A stretch of 64,000 bases of DNA, taken from the NCBI GenBank assembly GCA_017466455.1, contig JAFTUD010000013.1, forward strand, positions 69,583 through 133,582. Direction: 5' to 3'. This stretch comes from Clostridia bacterium. Lineage in GTDB: Bacteria; Bacillota_A; Clostridia; Oscillospirales; CAG-272. The position numbers and the translations under genes were made by a program. The notes beneath the pieces are model-generated. The model made no database searches. It was not told where the DNA came from and was given only the letters and a program-made list of their open reading frames with translations. Position 1 is the stretch's first letter, and each line of letters starts with the position of its first letter. Below, piece after piece: positions 35,437-45,800 of the stretch.

Positions 35437-35647
35437 TTGTCGATATTCGGCAAGCCGATCGATATGCCTCACTTCGCTCGGCTCGATTGTTGCTATGCAA
35501 CTCGATATGATATGCTCCTTTTTCTATCCTCTCGCTTTGCAGAGGCAAAGCATATCGTGTCCGCAGGACATATCGTGCCCCTTGGGGCTATCGTGCGACC
35601 TTGGGAGCATATCGACGCTGACATATAGCCTGTGGCTATATGTCAGC
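35437..35647 (-). repeat. short-hairpin array with TCGATATG linkers (copy B)
   Basis: It begins with a perfect 14-base stem (35617-35630 with 35634-35647, loop TGT) that contains the topoisomerase stop codon. Further hairpins TGTCC-GCA-GGACA, GCCCC-TT-GGGGC, GCTTTGC/GCAAAGC, GTTGC-TAT-GCAAC and CGGC-AAG-CCG are separated by TCGATATG, CATATCG or close variants. It ends directly at the ribosome site of the four-helix-bundle gene. Confidence 0.8.
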
Positions 35648-37624
35648 TATGTCCATATACTTGTATCCATTCTCCGCAATAAACTGCTTTCTTGCCACTA
35701 TATCATCGCCAAGAAGGGTTTCAAAGATTACTCTTGTTCTTTCCTCATCGGTTGGGTTTACTTGAATTAGGCGACGGGTTGCAGGGTTCATTGTCGTTTT
35801 GGACATCATATCCGCATCGTTTTCACCAAGTCCCTTTGACCTTTGGATTGTATATTTCTTTCCTGCCCTTTCAAGCCTTTCAAGGATTTGCGTCTTTTCG
35901 CCCTCGTTATAGGCGAACTCAATCTCGCCCTTGCCCGAGGTAATTTCGTAAAGAGGTGACTCCGCAATATAAATCTTACCCTCTCTTATAAGAGTTGGGA
36001 GAAGGCGATAGAACATTGTTAAAATAAGCGTTCTGATCTGGAAGCCGTCCTCATCGGCATCGGTACATATGATGATTTTACTCCATTTGAGGTTTTCAAG
36101 CTTGAAGGCAGAAACATCGCCCTTTGACTTAACCTCAACGCCACAGCCGATAACCTTAAGAAGGTCAACGATAATATCGCTCTTGAAGATTTTATCATAT
36201 GTGCTTTTCAGACAGTTAAGCGTCTTACCGCGCACGGGGATAATCGCTTGAAATTCGGGGTTTCTTGCGAGCTTACACGAGGTTAGCGCCGAGTCACCCT
36301 CAACTATATAAATCTCACGCTTTTCCACATCCTTTGAGCGACAGGCAACGAACTTTTCAACCCTTTGGGTGATGTCGTTTGACACAGCGAGCTTCTTTTT
36401 GATGTCAACACGGGTGCTTTCCGCCTTTTCACGGGAGCGCTTGTTTATCAAAACCTGCTCGGCGAAAATCTTTGCCTGCTGATGGTTTTCCGCAAAGTAA
36501 ACCTCAAGCTCCTGCTTTATGGAGTCATAAAGTGCGCTTTCAATGAACTTATTCGTGATTGATTTCTTTGTTTGGTTTTCGTACGAGGTTTGAGTCGAGA
36601 AGCTGTTGATTACAAGCACAAGGCAATCCTGAATGTCAACGAAGGCAATCTTTTCTTCCTTTTTGAGGTACATTCCGTTGTCGTTCAAATACTTATCAAC
36701 GCTTGCAAGGAATGCCCTTCTGACCGCCGAGGCAGGTGAGCCACCGTGCTCAAGGAAGCTTGAGTTATGGTAATATTCAAGGCGACTGACTGTGTTTGAA
36801 ACGCAGAAGCAAATCTCTGCCTTAAGGTCGTACTCATCCTTATCCTCTCTGTCCTTACCCCTTGCGCTCATTTCCCATTGGTGAGGGGCGGTAAGCGACT
36901 TTTCCTCCGTGATTTCGCCGATATAGTCGGCAATACCGCGCTCATAGAAAAACTCGCTCTCGCTAAGTGAGCCGTCCTCCTCCTCATAAACGAGAACAAG
37001 GCGAAGCCCCTTATTTACCACCGCCTGCTTATGAAGGGTGGTAAGGAAATATTCCTTTGGAATTTTCGTATCGGTAAATACATCAAGGTCGGGACGCCAT
37101 CTTGTAAGCGTTCCTGTCCTCTTTTGCTTTTTAGCAAGCGGAGAAACGGTAAGCTCCGAAACAGGCTCACCCTTCTTGAAGTGCATTTCGTAAAGCGTAT
37201 CGCCCTTGAAGGAGTATACATCCATAAACTCCGAGGAATACTGTGTTGCGCACGCGCCGAGTCCGTTAAGACCGAGAGAGTATTTATAGGCTCCCTTTTC
37301 GCTGTTATTTTCGTATTTTCCGCCTGCGTAAAGCTCGCAGTACACAAGCTCCCAGTTATAGCGGTTCTCCTTTTTGTTAAAATCAAGCGGAACTCCGCGT
37401 CCGTGGTCGTCAACCTCTATTGTCCTGTCCTGGTATACGGTTACGACAATTTCCTTTCCGTAGCCCTCTCTTGACTCGTCTATGGAGTTTGATAGTATCT
37501 CAAAAAACGAATGCTGACAGCCCTCAAGTCCCTCAGAGCCGAAAATAACCGCAGGTCTTTTCCTTACTCTGTCAGCTCCCTTAAGTGATGAAATCGTTTG
37601 GTCGTTGTACTGTTCCCTTGCCAT
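35636..37624 (-). CDS. divergent type IIA DNA topoisomerase subunit B (GyrB/ParE-like)
   Basis: ATPase/TOPRIM subunit of 662 aa. The GHKL ATPase motifs are EILSNSIDESREG, EVDDHGRGVPLDF and YSLGLNGLGACATQYSS. The TOPRIM region is changed: IVEGDSALTSCKLARN replaces the usual EGDSAGGSAK, and CTDADEDGFQIRTL replaces DADVDGxHIR, although the acidic metal ligands remain. YTIQRSKGLGENDADMM is the conserved QRYKGLGEM equivalent. It looks like a second, non-housekeeping subunit known from some Clostridia. No A subunit is adjacent. AAGGAGAAGGAC precedes the ATG, and the stop codon lies in a 14-base hairpin stem. Confidence 0.9.
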   Translation of the reverse strand: MAREQYNDQTISSLKGADRVRKRPAVIFGSEGLEGCQHSFFEILSNSIDESREGYGKEIVVTVYQDRTIEVDDHGRGVPLDFNKKENRYNWELVYCELYAGGKYENNSEKGAYKYSLGLNGLGACATQYSSEFMDVYSFKGDTLYEMHFKKGEPVSELTVSPLAKKQKRTGTLTRWRPDLDVFTDTKIPKEYFLTTLHKQAVVNKGLRLVLVYEEEDGSLSESEFFYERGIADYIGEITEEKSLTAPHQWEMSARGKDREDKDEYDLKAEICFCVSNTVSRLEYYHNSSFLEHGGSPASAVRRAFLASVDKYLNDNGMYLKKEEKIAFVDIQDCLVLVINSFSTQTSYENQTKKSITNKFIESALYDSIKQELEVYFAENHQQAKIFAEQVLINKRSREKAESTRVDIKKKLAVSNDITQRVEKFVACRSKDVEKREIYIVEGDSALTSCKLARNPEFQAIIPVRGKTLNCLKSTYDKIFKSDIIVDLLKVIGCGVEVKSKGDVSAFKLENLKWSKIIICTDADEDGFQIRTLILTMFYRLLPTLIREGKIYIAESPLYEITSGKGEIEFAYNEGEKTQILERLERAGKKYTIQRSKGLGENDADMMSKTTMNPATRRLIQVNPTDEERTRVIFETLLGDDIVARKQFIAENGYKYMDIADI

Positions 37625-37709
37625 GTCCTTCTCCTTGCGTGTTTTCTCATGCGCTTTGCTTTTTCCTCGGTTTTAGCCGATTTTAAAGCCTATACGCCCT
37701 TAATTATAT

Positions 37710-37738
37710 ATTCTAACACACATTTTTTATTATTTCAA
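37710..37738 (-). promoter_or_regulatory. promoter of the topoisomerase cluster
   Basis: On the minus strand TTGAAA, 17-base spacer, TAGAAT. It probably serves the genes down to the HAD at 31947. Confidence 0.72.
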
Positions 37739-37814
37739 GAGTAATATTTTTAAAATTCTTTGTTAGCACGCCTAAGATGTGCATAAAATATGACTATGCG
37801 CTATGTATCTTCAC

Positions 37815-37843
37815 TTGACAAAGCACCGCTTAGGTGGTAAAAT
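37815..37843 (+). promoter_or_regulatory. sigma-A type promoter
   Basis: TTGACA, 17-base spacer, TAAAAT, ahead of the gtrA-like gene. Confidence 0.78.
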
Positions 37844-37906
37844 AAAATAGACAAGCTATGCTTGGCTTACAAATCACTCTTACAGGAGAAAAGAGGTTCT
37901 TGATAT

Positions 37907-38335
37907 ATGAAAAAAATTATTGAGCTTATGAAAAAGCACCGCCAAATTATCCTTTATCTGATTTTCGGCGTGCTTACAACGCTTATAAATATTGTGGCAT
38001 ACTGGCTATTTGCCCATCCGCTATCCCTTGGCACGCTTGCCTCGACCGTTCTTGCCTGGCTCACCTCGGTATTCTTTGCGTTTTTCACAAACAAGAGCAT
38101 CGTTTTTGAGTCAAGGGGCAAAAAGAGGTTTTTATTTGAGCTGTTCACCTTTCTTGCCTCAAGGGTGCTGACGGGTGTTATTGACCTTGCGATAATGTTC
38201 GTATTCGTTGATGTGCTTTTACTGAACGATATGGTAATCAAGATTGTATCCAACATCATTGTAATCGTGCTGAACTATGTGCTTTCTAAATTCATCGTGT
38301 TCAGAAAAAAGAGCGAGGACAAGGAGCGCAAATGA
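37907..38335 (+). CDS. GtrA-family membrane protein
   Basis: Integral membrane protein of 142 aa with four hydrophobic segments (about residues 12-32, 38-58, 75-97 and 103-125). The family start IILYLIFGVLTTLINIVAYW and the closing NYVLSKFIVFRKK are typical of GtrA. Members are thought to flip or carry lipid-linked sugars for cell-envelope glycan synthesis. The 3' end overlaps the QueG-like gene by ATGA. No glycosyltransferase is adjacent. Confidence 0.9.
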   Translation: MKKIIELMKKHRQIILYLIFGVLTTLINIVAYWLFAHPLSLGTLASTVLAWLTSVFFAFFTNKSIVFESRGKKRFLFELFTFLASRVLTGVIDLAIMFVFVDVLLLNDMVIKIVSNIIVIVLNYVLSKFIVFRKKSEDKERK

Positions 38336-39162
38336 AGGAAATTTTAAAAAGCTACGGAATTGAGCTTTACGGCGCTATCAGGCTTAGCAAATGCAAGATA
38401 ACTAAAAAATACCTTTTGGAGAAGCAGGGGATTTCGGGTGATGCGACGGTGGTGATGATGCTACTGCCCTACCGAAGCGAAATTTCGCCCGTGAATTTAT
38501 CGGTTTACGCCTCGGTTGCCGACTATCACGCATTTGTCGACTCACTGAGGGACAAGCTTATCCCTTATCTTTCATCAAAATTTGAGGGTGAGAAATTCGC
38601 CCTCTTTGCCGACCACTCGCCTATTGATGAGGTAAACGGCGCATGCCTTGCGGGTCTTGGCTTTATCGGCGATAACGGCTTGCTGATTAACGAAAAATAC
38701 TCGTCGTTTGTGTTCCTTTGCGAGCTTATAACGACGCTTCCGCCCGAGGCATTAGGGCTTGATTTTGCGGATGATGTATCTGTAAAGCGGTGTATCGGCT
38801 GTGGTGCGTGCATGCGTGCGTGTCCGTCACACTGCATGGACAAGGACGACCCTCGCCCAAAGAGCGAGTGCTTGTCCGCAATCACTCAAAAAAAGGGTGA
38901 GCTTTCGCCCGATGAAGTAAGGCTGATGCTTGACAGTGGATGTATTTGGGGCTGTGATGTGTGCCAAAATGTGTGTCCGTACACCAAAAACGCGTCGTAC
39001 ACGCCTATTGAGTATTTTAAGAAAAACACAATTACGCTTCTTACAAGCGAGCTGATTAACGAGATGAGCGATGATGAATTTCTCTCTCGCCCGTTTTCGT
39101 GGAGAGGCCGTGGCGTAATCCTCAGAAATACCGCGCTGTACGAGGGCGGTGGCAAGGACTGA
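38332..39162 (+). CDS. QueG-like double 4Fe-4S cluster protein
   Basis: Protein of 276 aa resembling epoxyqueuosine reductase, the last step of queuosine synthesis. The ferredoxin domain has two clusters: CIGCGACMRACPSHCM and CDVCQNVCPYTKN, with the family end SWRGRGVILRNTALYEGGG. It is shorter than most QueG proteins (about 310-390 aa) and lacks the C-terminal HEAT-like extension, so it could be a paralog of different use. It is translationally coupled to gtrA by a four-base overlap. Confidence 0.82.
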   Translation: MKEILKSYGIELYGAIRLSKCKITKKYLLEKQGISGDATVVMMLLPYRSEISPVNLSVYASVADYHAFVDSLRDKLIPYLSSKFEGEKFALFADHSPIDEVNGACLAGLGFIGDNGLLINEKYSSFVFLCELITTLPPEALGLDFADDVSVKRCIGCGACMRACPSHCMDKDDPRPKSECLSAITQKKGELSPDEVRLMLDSGCIWGCDVCQNVCPYTKNASYTPIEYFKKNTITLLTSELINEMSDDEFLSRPFSWRGRGVILRNTALYEGGGKD

Positions 39163-39292
39163 GCTTTGCTGATTACGCACACAGGTGCTGGGATTTTTAA
39201 TTTTCGGTTGCTTATTCGGTTAAGCGCCCGACACGACCTGCTTTAAACACATAACCTATTTCAAATAAACTTATTTCAAATAAGGAGAAAAA

Positions 39293-42200
39293 ATGGCAAC
39301 GGTTGAATTTATTTACGATTCCTACGGAACTGAAAAAACCGAATACATAAGGGCTTGTATTGAGGAAAACGCCTCAATGGGCAAGCGCACCTTCTGGCTT
39401 GTGCCCGAGCAAAACGCCCTTGAATGTGAGCGCATTGTCGCCGAAATGAACGGACAGCTATATATTGAGGTGCTTAACTTCACAAGGCTTTGCGACAAGG
39501 CGTTTCGCCTTTGGGGCGGTCTTAAAAGCAACTATATAGACACAAGCGCAAAAAATCTTGTGATGTACTGCGCCCTTTGCACTGCAAGGGAGAGGGGTCT
39601 GCTCTCGGAGTATAGCAAAATCTCAGAGGGCAAGGAGCGTGGCTGTGTTGAGCTTTTTCTTGACGCGGTGAGCGAGCTGAAGTCCTATGCAATTACCCCC
39701 GATATGCTCTCAAAGGCATGTGAGGATCTTGGCGAAAACGAGAGGCTTAGGGCAAGGACGAAGGACCTTGTGGCTGTTTTTAACCTTTATGACGAGATTT
39801 TGAAAAGGAGCTACTCCGACCCGTACGATGACCTTGAGGCGCTTTCAAGAAAGCTGATTGAAAACAGTGAGAACAGCTTTTTTAACGGTGCAAGCGTATA
39901 CATAAGCTCGTTTTACGGCTTTACGGGCGCGCAAATCAAGGTCTTAGACATTATTTTGTCGCAGGCAAGCCATGTCAGCTTCGCCTTTGATATTGATGAG
40001 AACGATTTCGGCAAAATTCAGTATGACAAGCTTACAACAACGGTAAAGCGCCTCAGCTCAATGTGCAAGGCGCATGGTATTCGCCCGAAAAAAACAGTAT
40101 TTAATAAGGATAGCTTCCATAAGAGCGAGGCGATTAAGTATCTTGTTAAGAATATCTGGCGCTTGGACGCCCCCGCTACTCACCTGTGCGAGGGTGTTTC
40201 CGTTATGCGACCGCGCGATGAGTTTGAGGAATGTGAGCTTGCCGCGTCAAAAATACGGGAGCTTATAATGAACGGTGCGCGCTTTTCCGACATTGCGATA
40301 ATTGTGCGAAATACGGACACATATCGCGGTATAATTGACACGGCACTCAAAAAATACAATATAAATTACTTCATTTCGGCAAGCACTGACGCAACCTCAA
40401 AGCCACTTGTAAAGATGCTCTATTCGGCAATCAGCGCATCAAGCTATTGGAGCGTGCGTGATGTTGCTACCTTTATGCGTAGCCGTTATGCAGGTGTTTC
40501 CGCTAAGGACGCCGATCTGCTTGAGGATTATATGTATAGGTGGGGAATTTACGGCTCACGCTTTGAGAGTGAGTGGAAAAGCAACCCCGACGGATATTCA
40601 ACCGAGCCGATGAGCGAGGAGCAACGCGCCCGTCTTAAGCGAATTAACGACACGCGTGCCTATGTTTTTGATAAAATTTCAATTTTAAAGAGGGCGTTTT
40701 CGCCCGTAAGCGACGGCGGTAGTGCCCGTGGGGCAAGCGCTAAGGAGCTTTGCAGGGCGGTACACGAGCTTTTGGTGAGCCTTGATATTAAGAAATCGCT
40801 TTTAGAGGAGTTTAAAGCCACAAGCGACAAGAACGAAAAGCTCCAGCTTTCTCAGCTTTACAGTGCGGTTTTAGAGGCGCTTAATGCGATTTGCACAATT
40901 ATGCCCGATGAAATTCTTGACCAAGAGTCATTTATCAGCGCGCTCTCCTACTCCCTTGACGGGGTTGAAATCGGCGCGCTTCCCACAGGTGAGGACAATG
41001 TAATAATCGGCGAGGCTGACTCGCTTCGCGCCTCGGGAATAAAGCACGCCATTGTGCTTGGCGTTTGCGAGGGCTCGTTCCCTGCAAGCATCAGCGCAAT
41101 TCCCTTCTTCTCCGATGAGGAAAAGAGCGAGCTTGAGAGCGCATTTGAGCGTAGCGCATTTTTTGGCGCGACGCTTTCCGAGAATACAAGAACCCGTGCG
41201 GACAGTGAGCTTCTTATGTTTAAAAACAGCATAGCCTTTCCGTCACATACGCTGACAGTAAGCTCTCCGCTTTCCGATATAAAGGGGGCGAAGAAGGAGC
41301 CGAGCCTTGCGTTTACAAGAATTATCACTCTGCTCCCTGCTCTGACGGAGTCAAGGGGCCGTTTCTTGGAGCTGTTCTTCATGTCTGTGGAGTCGCGTGT
41401 CAGGGTGCTGAGCAAAGCGGAAATTTCTGACCTACCGCAGTACAAGTCACGGTTTGCCGAGGGTCTTAGCTTCTCGCTTCCGCCAAGGGTCAAGCTCTAC
41501 CGTAGCATTGCCTCACGAATTTACACAAGGGAAATCGCCTCGGAGTTTGCCTCGGGCAGCTCCCTTGCCTCTGTCGCTGTAAGAGAGCTTCTTAATCAAA
41601 AGAAAAAAATTGCCGATATGTCAAACGAGGGTCTTAAAATCCCCTCGGAGCTTGCGGAAGCGCAGGGCGTGCTTTGCTCGGTAAACGAAAGCGGCGAGAA
41701 AACGCTTCGCCTTTCGCAGTCGCAGATTGAGAAGTTTGTAAAATGCGAGCTTCAGTATTACTGCGACAAAATCCTCGGTCTAAGAGATGATGAGGTAATC
41801 TCCTTCGGTGCGGCGCAGGTCGGTGAGCTTGCTCATAAGATATTTGAGGAGTTTTTGACGGGCGCGGGACTCGGCGAGGGTAAGCGCCTTTCCGACATTT
41901 CAAGCGAGAACAAGCGCGCGCTGATTGACAAAATAACGGATGATTACATAAAGAAGCTTTGTCCCGACGGGGTCAGCGACCAACGGCTCATTCATCTTTT
42001 TGACAGACTCAGAGCCAACATTATTTATTATATTGATGACCTTGCAAGCGAGCTTGACCAAAGCGACTTTAAGCCTGCGTTCTTTGAATTTGACTTCTCC
42101 GATAAGAAAAACGAATGTCCGCCTCTTGAATTTAAAATAGGCGATAAGACTACTGTTTCAATGTCGGGAATTGTTGACCGCGTTGACCTTTATGCCCCCG

Positions 42201-42853
42201 ATGACGAGGATGCGCTCTACTTAAGGGTTGTTGACTACAAGACGGGGTCAAAGACCTTTAAAATGGACGACTTTAAGAACGGACTTGAAATTCAGCTTCC
42301 GCTTTATCTTATGACCCTTTGTCAGCCGAACACTAATTTTTCCAAGAAATTACTTGAAAAATACGGCAAAAGCGAGCTAAAGCCCGCAAGCGTTGTGTAC
42401 CTGCCCTTACAAATAGGTAAATCAAGCGTCAGCGCCCCTGCTGAGGGAGTTGACTCCTCTGCCGCGCAGGATACGGAGAGGAAGGAGCTTATCAGCAACG
42501 CAAGGCGCAACGGGCTTTTCCTATACAATGAAAAAATCCTGCTCGCGCAGGATAAGGGCTTTAAAATTCCAAGCGATGACAGCACTAAAAAGGGCAAGGG
42601 CGCAAAGGGCTCTGCTCCTAAGCCCAAGCTACGGGCGTTTTTGCCATCAAAAACGGTGAAAAACGAGCATTTGTTCCTGCCCGAGGACAGCTTTAAGGAC
42701 ACAGTTGACGATCAGCTAAGGCAAACTATTGCGCAAATTACCGACAGGCTTCTTAGCGGAAGCGCATGCGCTAAGCCACTAAACGGCGATACGGAGAATA
42801 TTTGTAAATATTGCTCCCGACTTGCCGTGTGTAGAAAAAGGAGGAAGATATGA
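39293..42853 (+). CDS. addB: AddB, ATP-dependent helicase/nuclease subunit B
   Basis: Subunit B of the AddAB enzyme, which resects double-strand breaks and loads RecA. 1186 aa, normal length. The N-terminal P-loop is degenerate: FIYDSYGTEKTEYI has Lys-Thr but lacks the Gly that normally precedes Lys. The nuclease site is IVDRVDLY then LRVVDYKTGSKTFK, the PD-(D/E)xK core. The iron-sulfur ligands are Cys in KFVKCELQYYC and the C-terminal CKYCSRLAVC (Cys-x2-Cys-x5-Cys). AAGGAGAAAAA precedes the ATG. It overlaps addA by four bases (ATGA). Confidence 0.95.
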   Translation: MATVEFIYDSYGTEKTEYIRACIEENASMGKRTFWLVPEQNALECERIVAEMNGQLYIEVLNFTRLCDKAFRLWGGLKSNYIDTSAKNLVMYCALCTARERGLLSEYSKISEGKERGCVELFLDAVSELKSYAITPDMLSKACEDLGENERLRARTKDLVAVFNLYDEILKRSYSDPYDDLEALSRKLIENSENSFFNGASVYISSFYGFTGAQIKVLDIILSQASHVSFAFDIDENDFGKIQYDKLTTTVKRLSSMCKAHGIRPKKTVFNKDSFHKSEAIKYLVKNIWRLDAPATHLCEGVSVMRPRDEFEECELAASKIRELIMNGARFSDIAIIVRNTDTYRGIIDTALKKYNINYFISASTDATSKPLVKMLYSAISASSYWSVRDVATFMRSRYAGVSAKDADLLEDYMYRWGIYGSRFESEWKSNPDGYSTEPMSEEQRARLKRINDTRAYVFDKISILKRAFSPVSDGGSARGASAKELCRAVHELLVSLDIKKSLLEEFKATSDKNEKLQLSQLYSAVLEALNAICTIMPDEILDQESFISALSYSLDGVEIGALPTGEDNVIIGEADSLRASGIKHAIVLGVCEGSFPASISAIPFFSDEEKSELESAFERSAFFGATLSENTRTRADSELLMFKNSIAFPSHTLTVSSPLSDIKGAKKEPSLAFTRIITLLPALTESRGRFLELFFMSVESRVRVLSKAEISDLPQYKSRFAEGLSFSLPPRVKLYRSIASRIYTREIASEFASGSSLASVAVRELLNQKKKIADMSNEGLKIPSELAEAQGVLCSVNESGEKTLRLSQSQIEKFVKCELQYYCDKILGLRDDEVISFGAAQVGELAHKIFEEFLTGAGLGEGKRLSDISSENKRALIDKITDDYIKKLCPDGVSDQRLIHLFDRLRANIIYYIDDLASELDQSDFKPAFFEFDFSDKKNECPPLEFKIGDKTTVSMSGIVDRVDLYAPDDEDALYLRVVDYKTGSKTFKMDDFKNGLEIQLPLYLMTLCQPNTNFSKKLLEKYGKSELKPASVVYLPLQIGKSSVSAPAEGVDSSAAQDTERKELISNARRNGLFLYNEKILLAQDKGFKIPSDDSTKKGKGAKGSAPKPKLRAFLPSKTVKNEHLFLPEDSFKDTVDDQLRQTIAQITDRLLSGSACAKPLNGDTENICKYCSRLAVCRKRRKI

Positions 42854-45800
42854 GCTATATTGACGAGCTACTGAGAGCGCACCCCGAGCATACGGAGCTG
42901 CTGCTCAAAATCTTAAAAATAAATAAGCTCACTCCTGCGCAGGCTTGTGCCGTGTTCTTCGGTGATGACGGCGTGCGTAAGGACCTTCTTATCTCGGCAG
43001 GCGCCGGAAGCGGTAAGACATTTACGCTTACCAAGCGACTCGTAAAGCGCGTTATCGTTGACAGAGATGACATTTCAAGAAAGCTGATTGTTACCTTTAC
43101 AAGGGAAGCGTCAAATGAGCTTAAGGTAAGAATTGCTGACGGAATTTCCGACGCGATAAGCAAGCTTGGTGAGCTTGAAATCGATAAGAGCGAGAAAGCC
43201 TCTTTAAAAGAGCATCTTGAGGGGCAAATTATAAGCCTTGGCGCCACGCAAATCTCAACCATTGACGCCTTTTGCCTTAAAATCGTAAGGGAGAGCTTTG
43301 CCTCGCTCGGTCTTGAGGCGGGTTTTAGGGTTTCCGATGAGAGCGAAAACGAGATGCTTTGCAATGACTCAATCTCCGAGGTGCTTGATGAATTCTTTGA
43401 GGGTAAGCATCTTGGCGGTAGGGATAGCGATGAATACAGGGACTTTTTGAGCCTTGCAGACACGCTCTCCACCTTTTCGGGTGATACAAATCTAAGAAAA
43501 GCCCTGCTCGGCTTGTACCAAAGGCTGTCAAGCACAAGAGATGGGCTTGAAACACTGCTTTCGGTTGATAAAATTGATGAAAACGGCGACTTTATGAAAA
43601 CGCCGTACGGTATGGCGCTTCGTGAGGCTCTTATCTGCGGACTGCGCCACTTTATCGGCTTTTGCGACTACGGGCTAAGGCTTTGCGATTACAGTGAGGA
43701 TTGTAGCGCATACCTAAGGGGCATATTCGAGGACGATAAAAGAATCCTTACCGAGCTTCTTGATGTCGCAACGCATACCTCGTACCCCGTGTATCCAAAA
43801 ATCAAGGAAATGCTAAGCACCATTAAGTTCAAGCAAGGGCAAAGGGGCTATAAAGAGATTGTAATTTCCACGCCCGAGGGTGATGATATAACGGGTGCGT
43901 GGCTTTGCGCCGAAGCGTCACCGAGGCAGGACCTTAAGGACTTCCTTAAGAAAATGAAGACGGGGTATTTTTGCCTGTCCGACGATGCCCTAAGGCAGGA
44001 AATTCTTAAGACAAGGCGTGTTTGTCGCTCGCTTTACACGGTACTAAAATGCTTTGACAAGCGCTACTCCGAGAAGAAAAGACAGCTTGGAGTGTGCGAT
44101 TTTAACGATATTTCCCGCTTTGCGCTTTCGCTTTTATATAATGATGACGGCACTCCCTCTGCACTTGCGAACGAGATTTCCGAGAGGTATGATGAGGTTT
44201 ATGTTGATGAATATCAGGACACAAACTTCGTGCAGGACGCGGTTTTCTCCGCTATTGCGAGAGGCAAGCGCTTCCTCGTTGGTGATATAAAGCAAAGCAT
44301 TTACCGCTTCCGTTCGGCTGAGCCCGAGATTTTCTCCGATTACAGACGGAAATTTTCATCTATTGAATTTGACTCGGAAAATAAGCCGATTTTAGACACA
44401 TCAAGCGACATTATCGGATATTCTCTGTTTATGAACGAGAATTTCAGATGCGATAAGTCGGTAATTGACTTTGCAAACACCGTTTCGGACTTTATGTTTA
44501 CCGCCTCGCTTCCAACCGAGGACGAGGCACGGTTTTGCATGTCGCAAAGCATCGCCTACGAAAAGAGGGACAGCCTCGTATTTGCAAAAGACAAGGCAGG
44601 CGTGCCACCCCACGATGCCGAGGTGCTTTTAATTGACAGAAACGCTCAGGGTGATGACAATAGCGATGATGCCGATGATGCCGATGATGAAAGCGACACT
44701 GCCGAGGGCGAGGGAGATGGCGAGGAAAAGGACCTGAAGGGTCACTACATAGAGGCGGAAACGGTGGCAAGCAAGATTTCCGAGCTTCTTGCGCACGGTT
44801 ACCTTGCTAACGGTCAGAAGATTACCGCCGACAAGATTGCAATTCTGCTTTACAGCTTCAATACCCCTGCCGAATTTTATATAAATGCCCTGCGCCGCCG
44901 AGGTATTCCGTGCGAATATAAGGGTAATGAGCATTTCTTTGAAAAGAGCGAGGTGCTTCTCGCCCTTGACATACTCCACGCGATTAACAACCCCCTTCGT
45001 GACACATATCTTGCAGGCGCTATGCTTTCAAGCGTATTCGGCTTTGAGCTTGCGGAGCTTGTAAGAATCAAGACATATTCAAGGGACTCGGTAAGCCTTT
45101 TTGAGGCTATTGAGAAATACGATAACGATGATGAGCTTTGTGAAAAGGCAAGGGGCTTTTTAAAGAGGCTTAACGACTACCGTGAAAGATCAAGGAAAAT
45201 GACCTCATATGAGGTGATTTCCATGATACTTGCCGACACATCTCTGCTACTTAATATAAACGAGAGCGAAAGGGCGAGCCTTTACAAGCTATACGAGCTT
45301 GCCCGTGGCTTTGAAAGAGGAAAATATAAGGGGCTGTATTCGTTTTTACGCCATATTGAGGGCTTTTCCGCAAAGGAGAGTAAGGTGCGCCTCGGAAGCA
45401 TTGATGAGCCGAGCGTCAAGGTGATGACCGTACACGCCTCTAAGGGTCTTGAATTCGAGGTTTGCTTCGTTTGCTCCTGTGGCTCGGACCTTAGTTGCAA
45501 GGATTCGGGCGATAGCGTGCTATACCACCGCGACCTTGGCGTTTCCTCTTACATTTACCGTGACGGCGGAGTTGTCAAATTTGACTCGCTTTTGCGCCGT
45601 TGCTCTACGCTTGCGATAAAGAAAGCCTACTATGAGGAGCAAATGCGCCTGCTCTATGTCGCTATGACAAGGGCAAGAAGTAAGCTTTATATCACTGCTA
45701 TTCTGCCGAGGAAAAGTAAGCTTTCCTGCAAGGAAAGGCTTGACGGAATGAAAAGACTGTCACAGCTTGCCTCAAGGTATTCCGTGCTTCACACAAGGAG

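Noticed and set aside
35303..35770. 155-codon plus-strand ORF across array B
   Set aside because: It runs through hairpin repeats and antisense to two genes; no ribosome site.
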